A stretch of DNA of 64,000 nucleotides from Pomphorhynchus laevis. Lineage: Eukaryota > Acanthocephala > Palaeacanthocephala > Echinorhynchida > Pomphorhynchidae. Under the pieces are notes generated by a model. The model searched no databases. It saw only the letters and a list, made by a program, of their open reading frames with translations, and was not told the origin of the DNA. The stretch is taken from positions 62,001-126,000 of the forward strand of contig WNNJ02000487.1 in the NCBI GenBank assembly GCA_012934845.2. Direction: 5' to 3'. Below, piece by piece: positions 56,740 through 64,000 of this stretch (position 1 is its first letter; each line of letters starts with the position of its first letter). The position numbers were made by a program, and so were the translations under genes.

Positions 56740-57901
56740 TTATTCTAAAACATTAGAATCATCCATCCGTTCGGATCCACGACTATATGGGTGACCCCTA
56801 GTCGACCGGCACCCTCTGATTGCATGTGAGGCAGCACGACACAGCAGCAAACTTATGGACCTTCTGAGGCCACACAGGCATTCAGCATAGCTTTTATTCC
56901 CACGTGATGAACGCAATCGAGCAATTGTCCTGAGCAAAACCATGGCGTCGGGTCCCGCAGCACCAGAAGCCGTGAACACCAGCGGCATAAATCTACTCCT
57001 TTCGATATCGATGATACGTTCCGCGTATTTTGATCTTTTTCTCGCTTCATGAAAATCAAATGCAGCTTTTCTCGTAGACGCACACGATTGAGCAAAATGG
57101 TTGAAAACCGTGACGTCAAAGAACGTTTGCTCATATCTGGCGTCGGAAAGCCCAATGCAGACGATGTCGAGTCGCGCGTCGTCACTTCGACAAGTGACCC
57201 GATGATCAAAACAGTGATCACTATCTACCCGTTGTAATATCGGTTCGACACCAACCCCAGTACACACCTGTGATATTTCGGTGGCCAAGAAATCGCGTAA
57301 GGCGTTATGCCTTGTTATTACAACACCTCCTCGCTTGCACGAAAGCAAATGTGGGAGTTTCGCATCATCACCACACACACTTGTCCTTGGGAATCCCGAT
57401 AGGATCAAAGCCATATCGCAACGCAAGAGCATCTCTGAATTCATGTGGACACAAATGACTAAATTCAGCTTTCACTGGAACTGCACTAATCCAAGAGGAA
57501 GCACCCTGTCCCAGTGCAAATTCCAGGGCTTGATGCATTGAGGCGGGTAAGATTGATCGAATGTATGCCAAACGCTCATCCACAACTTTTTGTCGTTCTT
57601 GATTCAACTCTTTTGTCAAGTTATTCTGAGCATCCCTGAGAAGATCACCTTGTAGCCCACTATCAAATGTTTTACAAAATTTTTTCGAGCTTTCGAACTC
57701 GGTCAAAGCTGCGCTTACTGGATCAACAATGCCCATTCCACCCTTTGAAATTGGTGACGAAATCAACGCGTGCATAACTGAGTTTAGATCTTGATCGAAA
57801 AGTGAGGGAGCCAAACCACTGAATATAGTATCCCGTAAGGACAAATACAGATCCGTTTCACTTGGTGTCGATCTCATAAAGTGTGTCCCAGATAAAGTCA
57901 C
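56740..57901 (-). mobile_element. Restriction-like-endonuclease LINE, 3' half
   Basis: A 5'-truncated minus-strand copy of an element related to, but distinct from, the one at 43966-46920. First frame 57368-57901 (GMGIVDP, QGASSWISAVPVKAEFSH, EFRDALALRYGF) runs to KDKC. A frameshift follows near 57370-57440, and the next frame to 56740 gives CGDDAKLPHLLSCKRGG, RHNALRD, ARLDIVCIGLSDARYEQTFF and DVTVFNHFAQS (nuclease core), MPLVF and ISLLLCRAASHAIRGCRS. Only one interruption in about 1.16 kb suggests a younger insertion than the other copies. Confidence 0.8.
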
Positions 57902-58107
57902 AGATAATCAGTTAATTGTTAAGTTCAATTTTCTCGACAATTGTGCATTGTATTAATCAGGTCAGTCGCATTTGATATAATTTATAAATTAAAAATAATG
58001 ATAAATTAAAATTAAATAATTAAATAATAAATACGATGATAAATATTGTATTCGAGTCAAAATAAATGTTTTTTGGTGAACCATCCCAGAGAATTAAATT
58101 GAACTCT

Positions 58108-58381
58108 TGAATTTTATTAAATTATTTCGGATGTTCGTGCAGCCCTTTTTAATATGAAATTTATACATTATATAAGCGTTAGAAATTAAATCAAACATAA
58201 AATCATAACATTAAAACTAAGACTCGGGAACGCGGAATAGCCTTGAATTTTATTCAATTATTTTGGCTGTTCGTGCAGCCCTTTTCAATATGAAATTGAT
58301 ACATTATATAAGCGTTAGAAATTAAATTAAACATAAAATCATAACATTAAAACTAAGACTCGGGAACCCGGGATAGCCTAA
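58108..58381. repeat. 136-bp tandem duplication
   Basis: Two copies of a 136-bp unit (TTCGTGCAGCCCTTTT at 58134 and 58270; GACTCGGGAAC at 58221 and 58357), differing at about six or seven positions. Non-coding. Confidence 0.85.
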
Positions 58382-58474
58382 CAAATTGGTAAGTGTGATC
58401 GTCTTTGCACCTCCCTGGGTTTATTCTTTATAGTTCTAGCAATATTTTGTGGATGGAGTTTTAAATTCCAATTG

Positions 58475-59685
58475 ACTCAGTTGCAGATCAGTTTAATTAA
58501 ACTCAGTTGCATATCAGCTCATTTAAATTCAGTTGCGATCAATTTAATAAGTTGCTGATATATTCAATCAGTTGCCGATATATTCAATCAGTTGCAGATC
58601 AATTTAATCAGTTGCAGATTAATTCAATCAGTTGCAGATAAATTCAATCAGTTGCAGATAAATTCAATCAGTTGCAGACCAATTTAATCGGTTGCAGATT
58701 AATTCAATCAGTTGCTGATCAATTCAATCAGTTGCAGATCAATTCAATCAGTTGCTGATCAATTCAATCAGTTGCTGATCAATTCAATCAGTTGCAGATC
58801 AATTCAATCAGTTGCTGATCAATTCAATCAATTGCAGATCAATTCAATCAGTTGCAGATCAATTCAATCAGTTGCAGATCAATTCAATCAGTTGTATATC
58901 AATTCAACCAGTTGCAGATCAATTCAATCAGTTGTAGATCAATCCAATCAGCTGCAGATCAATTCAATCAGTTGACGATTAATTTAATCAGTTGCAAATC
59001 AATTCAATCAGTTTCATATCAATTCAATCGGTTGCAGATCAATTCAATCAGTTGCAGATCAATTCAATCAATTGCAGATCAATTCAATCAGTTGCAGATT
59101 AAATCAATCTGATGCAGATCATTTCAATCTGTTGCAGACCAATTCAATCTGTTGCAGATCAATTCAATCTGTTGCAGATCAATTCAATCAGCTGCAGATC
59201 AATTCAATCAGTTACATATCAATTCAATCATTTGCAGATCAATTCAATCAGTTGCTGATCAATTCAATCAGTTGCATACCAATTCAATCAGTTGTAGATC
59301 AATTCAATCAGTTGTAGATTAATCCAATCAGCTGCAGATCAATTCAATCAGTTGTAGATCAATTCAATTACTTGTAGATCAATCCAATCAGCTGCAGATC
59401 AATTCAATCAGTTGACGATCGATTCAATCAGTTGCAGATCAATTCAATCAGTTGCATATCAATTCAATCGGTTGCAGATTAATTCAATCAGTTGCAGATC
59501 AATTTAATCAGTTGCAGATCAATTCAATCAGTTGCAGATTAAATCAATCAGTTGCAGATCATTTCAATCTGTTGCAGACCAATTCAATCTGTTGCAGATC
59601 AATTCAATCAGTTGCTGATCAATTCAACAGTTGCAGGTCAATTCAATCAGTTGCAGATCAATTCAATCAGTTGCAGATCAATTCA
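58475..59685. repeat. 20-bp satellite array
   Basis: About 60 tandem copies of ATCAATTCAATCAGTTGCAG. The left edge is more diverged and spaced less regularly. Because 20 bp x 3 is 20 codons, all three frames stay open for long runs, giving QFNQL-, NSISCRSIQSV-type repeats that are unlikely to be proteins. Variant monomers recur 440 bp (22 monomers) apart. Confidence 0.95.
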
Positions 59686-60269
59686 GAAAACTTATGCTTC
59701 TAAACTCATCTTCGAAGGCTACTGTCCATTTTATTGAGTTGTCTTTTTAGTTGAGTACTTGTTGAACTTCCAGCTTATTTGGATTTTTATCAAACACAGC
59801 GAATGCATCGTTAACGTATCGCCGCCATTTTTTTCAGATTCGGGAAATTCAACTATATGTCCTCTCATTTTGACACATACAAATCGGCAAGTGATGAGCA
59901 CAAAGGGAAGCTAATCGCAACTCCATCTATTTGTTTATATATTTGAATATATGAACAAAATATATATGTATGAACATATTTAACATAATTTGGTTCTAAT
60001 ATTCTTCAAAGTTTTCAAATAGTATATAATATTTTTATTAAATAAATTTTTAGGTTTATTAAATATGATATATCAAATATAAATGATATATCATGTTAGA
60101 TATATTATCTATATCGATCAAAAGATATAGATAAGTTGTTTAGTTTAACTTGGGAAACCATATATTCAGAATAGTATTTAGTTTTATTTATATTTACGCA
60201 GCAAAAGGAGCTAAAGCTCATACAGCTGGTCTAGATACAATAAAATGAAATATGTCAAAAATAACAGTT
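59686..60269. other. Gene-free region
   Basis: AT-rich sequence between the satellite and the RTE-like LINE; short TATATAT-rich repeats at 59930-60130. Nothing recognised. Confidence 0.4.
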
Positions 60270-63200
60270 ATAAAGATCTCTTCATTAAATATTCACACAA
60301 ATATATGAAAAGCAAAAGTCCTTAACAGGCCGTAGGTTACAATCGAGTAAAGAAAAAACACAAAATAAGAATAAAGCAGATCAGTTAAAACATGTCGCAA
60401 GAATCCATGAAAGTCTGTCTTGAGCCACCTTCTCCAATTCAATTCGCCAATTTCGTTTGAATTGCTTTTAGCCAATATTTGAAATCGCGAATAGAATATT
60501 CTTCGCATCATTTTCGAATGTTTTCAATGTGGATTTTATCTCGTTACCTCGATGATGTTCCAGTGTGAGTCATTGCTCGAAAGGAACACCATTTTTGGAA
60601 TACTTGAATTTTCCATACGCAGAACATGTCCAAGAAAACGTAATATGTTTTTTATTATAATTTGAATAACAGAATCCCCAATACCGCATTTTTTACACAC
60701 GGTGTCATTTGGTATATGTTGCAGTGGATTCATTCTTGCAATCCGCCTAAGCCATTACTTTTCTGGTTGTGCTAATTTTTTCAGGCCAGCATTCTGATCC
60801 GTACAACAGAACTGGACGAACTATCAAAGTATAAACTCGAAGCTTAGTTTCATTGATAGCTTTCTATCACGCCATACCCTATTTTATCTTTAAAACTTTT
60901 GCTTGCTGTTACAATGCGATTGCTTATTTCATCATCACATTTGCATTCGTTGGATATTACCGTACTGTGGTATCACATTTAATTACTTTATCATTTATAT
61001 TTAACTTTACCTACTATTTGTAGATTCGTGAATAAAAGCCATTTATTCTCTCTGGTTATCACAATTTTATTCACGAATTGTATGTTTATTAGAAACCAAA
61101 ATTTTTTTAATGTTGGTTAAACTACTCCGGCACCTATTCATACCTCGACGATATCATTGTGTGCGGCAAAACACAGCAAGAACATGATACAAATCTGGCC
61201 AAGTTTCGTGAAGTTGCTTCTAGGTACCGAATAACACTAAATGAATCGAAATGTATGATTAATAAAACGATGATCAATATTCTGGGATATCAAGTTGGTA
61301 GTGGTATTAAACGGCCTGATCCTAATCGTGTCTCACCTTTGCGAGAACTGCAGGTACCTCAAAATAAACGTCAACTGCGAAGAATTGTCGGCCTTTTCTC
61401 ACATTATTCCAAATGGATTCAAAATTTTTCGTCGCAGATTCGTCCGTTAGCTGAAACCACGATATTTCCTATTACACCTGCAGCAAAGCGCTCATTTGAG
61501 ATAATTCGTGATTGTATTATTTCAGCTACTCTAACACCCATTGATTTCAATAAGACATTTACAGTAGAGACTGACGCATCCCTTTATGCTATCGGTGCTG
61601 TATTAACGCAGGATAACAAACCCGTCGCATTTTATTCGCATACACTTAGTAAGAGTGTCGTTGGACATTCAGCTATTGAGAAAGAGGCCCTTGCCATCGT
61701 TGAAGCATTGCGATACTGGAGGCACTATTTGTCTGGACGAACTTTCAATGTTCTAACGGATCAAAGGTCAGTTTCATTCATATTTAACAGGAATCATAAG
61801 AGTAAAATTAAAAATGAAAAAGTGCAAAGATGGCGTCTTGATCTATCTGAGTTCAAATATTGTATACTTTACCTGCCTGGAAAGTTGAATTATACGGCCG
61901 ACTCAATGTCTAGGGATATTTGTACTTCAAGTTGCGGTTACTTTAACAAACAGAAAGATCTCAAGCTTCTTTATGAACTTCACGCTACGCTTTGCCACCC
62001 AGGAGTCAATCGTTTGTATCACTTCGTTCAATCGAATCAACTTCCATATAGCACTGAAGACGTTCGTTATGTTGTATCTCATTGCGTTACCTGTTCGTTG
62101 TTGAAACCAAACTTCTTCAAGCCTCCAAAAACTGCCCTCATCAGAGCGACACGACCTTTCGAAAGAATTTCACTTGACTTCAAAGGTCCTTTGCCCAGTT
62201 CATCAGGCAAGAAATATTTGCTTACAGCCGTCGATGAATATTCTCGTTATCCCTTTGGATTTGCATGCCGTGATATGTCCGCTCAAACAGTGATAAATTG
62301 CCTGCGTGGTATAGTGACAATATTTGGTCCACCTGAATTTGTACATTCTGATCGCGGGTCATCCTTCATGTCGAAAGAATTCTCTGATTATCTAGAGAGT
62401 ATTGGCACGGTAGCAAGTCACTCTTCTCCGTACAATCCGTTAGGCAACGGACAGATCGAACGCTATAACGGTATATTATGGAGCGCTGTACTTTTGCGGC
62501 TTAGAGACTACAATCGTCCGGTTGCTGCTTGGGAAACGGTCCTCGCTGTAAGCCTTCAATCTATTCGAGGACTATTATGCACCTCAACTGGCTCGACACC
62601 TCGTGATCGAATCTTCAACTTCTCTGAACGCCCATTAATTAAATTCAATTTACCAGAATGGCTCCGTCGTCCCGGATCTGTATTCGTGCGAAACTTCTAC
62701 AAACACGACAAATACGACGATAAATTGCTCAAAGCTAAACTGATAAACGCGAATCCAAACACGGCTCATATCGAACTTTCATCTGGGAAAGAAGCAAATA
62801 TTTCAACTCGACACCTATCTCGTTATCCTTCAGAAACCTCCATTTACAAGGATCCAGACAGTTTGGATATTCGTAGTTCGGGATTGTCAAGGGACGGGGA
62901 TGACGACTGTCAAGATAGCTTCGATAGGAACCAGCCAGACTATGAAGATGATAACAATAACGGAAAGCAATATGATGCCACTGACAATATCGATATGAAC
63001 TTGAGTTCAAAGAGGACATCAATTCATGAGGCAAACCATCATCCCGTGACAACTAGAGAATTCTACCGACGAAGTACAAGAAGTCGAAGAAGTCCTGCAT
63101 ACTTCCAAAACTATCACATGGGATGAATGTGGTATCACATTTAATTACTTTATCATTTATATTTAACTTTACCTACTATTTGTATATTTGTGAATAAAAG

Positions 63201-64000
63201 CCATTTATTCTCTCTGGTTATCACACGTACCCAGGTATTTAACGGCGTGCACATGTTCAAGCAATTGTTCGTTTAATTTTATATCAAAATGAGGATGACA
63301 AAACAATAGTATTTTGCATTTCGAAAAGTTTAGAGTGAGGCCATATTTTGCTGAAGCAGTATGAATTCTAGTAATCATATATTGTAAATCAGCTGCAGTT
63401 TCCGCTAAAAGAGCGACATCGCCAGCATATGTGAGACCAGTGAGTGAACAATTGTTGGGGTAAATTCGGATTCCTGGTTGCTCGTCTAAACATTCTCTGA
63501 GTAATTCATCGATTGTAAGATTAAACAACTCCGGAGACAAAACTCTACCTTGTCTAACTATTGAGCAAGTCGGAAAGGGTATTCCCACATGACCATTCTC
63601 GCGTACAATTGATTCAGTTTGCCGATAAATAGCCTCGATTATTTCGCATATCTGTGTAGGAACTCAGGAGTTCGCAATATACGCAACATCACTGCACGAT
63701 TTATACTATCAAACGCTGCTTTAAAGTCAAGAAAAGCAATGACAGTCGGTTGGCGAAATTCGAACCTTAAATTCATTAAGATACGCAGCGAGAATATTTA
63801 ATCGATGCAGCCTCTGTGAGGCCTGAAACCTGCTTGATTCTCTCGAGGTTGAGATTCTCTCAATAAGCGAATTCTATTTAGAATGATCGATTCGAGAACT
63901 TTATAAGCGACAGGTAAGAGTGAAATACCCCGATAGCTTGAGCAATCACAATGATCGCCTTTTTTAAAAACAGGAATTATGAATTATGTTTCCCAATCTC
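60270..64000 (-). mobile_element. RTE-like LINE (second copy), split by an LTR-element fossil
   Basis: A minus-strand RTE-like element running off the right edge. Right part (63231-64000): QAGFRPHRG, FRQPTVIAFLDFKAAFDSI, then frame 63205-63588 with SIVRQGRVLSPELFNLTIDE, LTYAGDVALLAE (catalytic motif changed from YADD) and HAVKYLGT. Left part (60270-60965) continues VISNECKCDDEISNRI-like sequence, RPVLLYGSE, LRFLGHVLRMENSSIPKMV and a C-terminal GELNWRRW region. The LTR fossil at 60966-63225 lies exactly between KYLGT and VISNE. Several stops and frameshifts are present in the left part. Confidence 0.85.
60966..63225 (+). mobile_element. Ty3/Gypsy-type LTR retrotransposon fossil with 98-bp LTRs
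   Basis: Two 98-bp LTRs (60966-61063 and 63128-63225) begin TGTGGTATCACA and end GGTTATCACA; they differ at about two positions, so the insertion looks young. A 5-bp target duplication CGTAC flanks them (60961-60965, 63226-63230). The interior encodes, in one open stretch up to 63126, the end of a reverse transcriptase (YLDD motif), an RNase H (TDASLYAIGAVL), a zinc-binding integrase N-terminus and an integrase core (LDFKGPLP, VHSDRGSSF, YNPLGNGQIE). The element is broken: it is far shorter than a complete Gypsy element. It sits inside the RTE-like LINE on the opposite strand. Confidence 0.93.

Noticed and set aside
58712-59703. Open frames rich in QFNQL / INSISCRSIQSV repeats
   Set aside because: Products of a 20-bp satellite that stays open in all three frames; no start context or non-repetitive part.

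Overview
The window is an AT-rich piece of a small-gened invertebrate (metazoan) nuclear genome, heavily invaded by retrotransposons. Animal origin follows from the host genes: a KAT2 (GCN5/PCAF) acetyltransferase, the spliceosomal helicase DHX16, cyclin C, GPN1, COG8, mitochondrial L27, a HAX1-like protein, and a piece of hormone-sensitive lipase. Six of these are intronless. KAT2 is split by introns, two of them only 53-54 bp and one with a GC donor. Two further small gene models also gain an open C-terminus if a 50 or 59 bp intron is removed. The phylum cannot be fixed from sequence alone; a reduced, intron-poor invertebrate is a guess.

Layout. 1-3.5 kb: the 3' part of KAT2 (+), whose 1.66 kb last intron carries a minisatellite, MITE pieces and a complete hammerhead ribozyme in a 279-bp-spaced, retrozyme-like unit. 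4.36-8.7 kb: a 34-bp satellite with a roughly 630-bp higher-order repeat. 9.2-13.2 kb: HAX1-like and DHX16 (both -). 13.5-21.7 kb: a TA microsatellite, a palindromic MITE, and several copies of a CR1/L2-like LINE, one inserted inside another of the same family. 21.7-28 kb: COG8 (+), an HSP90 pseudogene (-), MITEs and cyclin C (+). 28-34 kb: MITEs, a decayed endonuclease-type LINE and another CR1/L2-like LINE. 34-35 kb: GPN1 (-). 35-38 kb: a decayed APE-type LINE. 38-42.9 kb: a 1408-codon open frame (-) that joins an R2-like retrotransposon protein to a hormone-sensitive-lipase segment and other sequence, bracketed by 68-bp direct repeats. 43.9-46.9 kb: a second, broken restriction-like-endonuclease LINE (-). 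48-52.6 kb: small genes including mRPL27 (-). 53-56.4 kb: an RTE-type LINE (+). 56.7-57.9 kb: the 3' half of another restriction-like-endonuclease LINE (-). 58.1-59.7 kb: 136-bp and 20-bp tandem repeats. 60.3-64 kb: a second RTE-type LINE (-), split by a small Ty3/Gypsy fossil with 98-bp LTRs and a 5-bp target duplication.

The host genes are ordinary housekeeping functions (chromatin/transcription: KAT2, cyclin C, GPN1; splicing: DHX16; Golgi tethering: COG8; mitochondria: mRPL27, HAX1-like) and show no operon logic. The most unusual items are the retrotransposon-lipase chimera, the intronic hammerhead ribozyme, and a KAT2 bromodomain that has lost its acetyl-lysine-binding signature.
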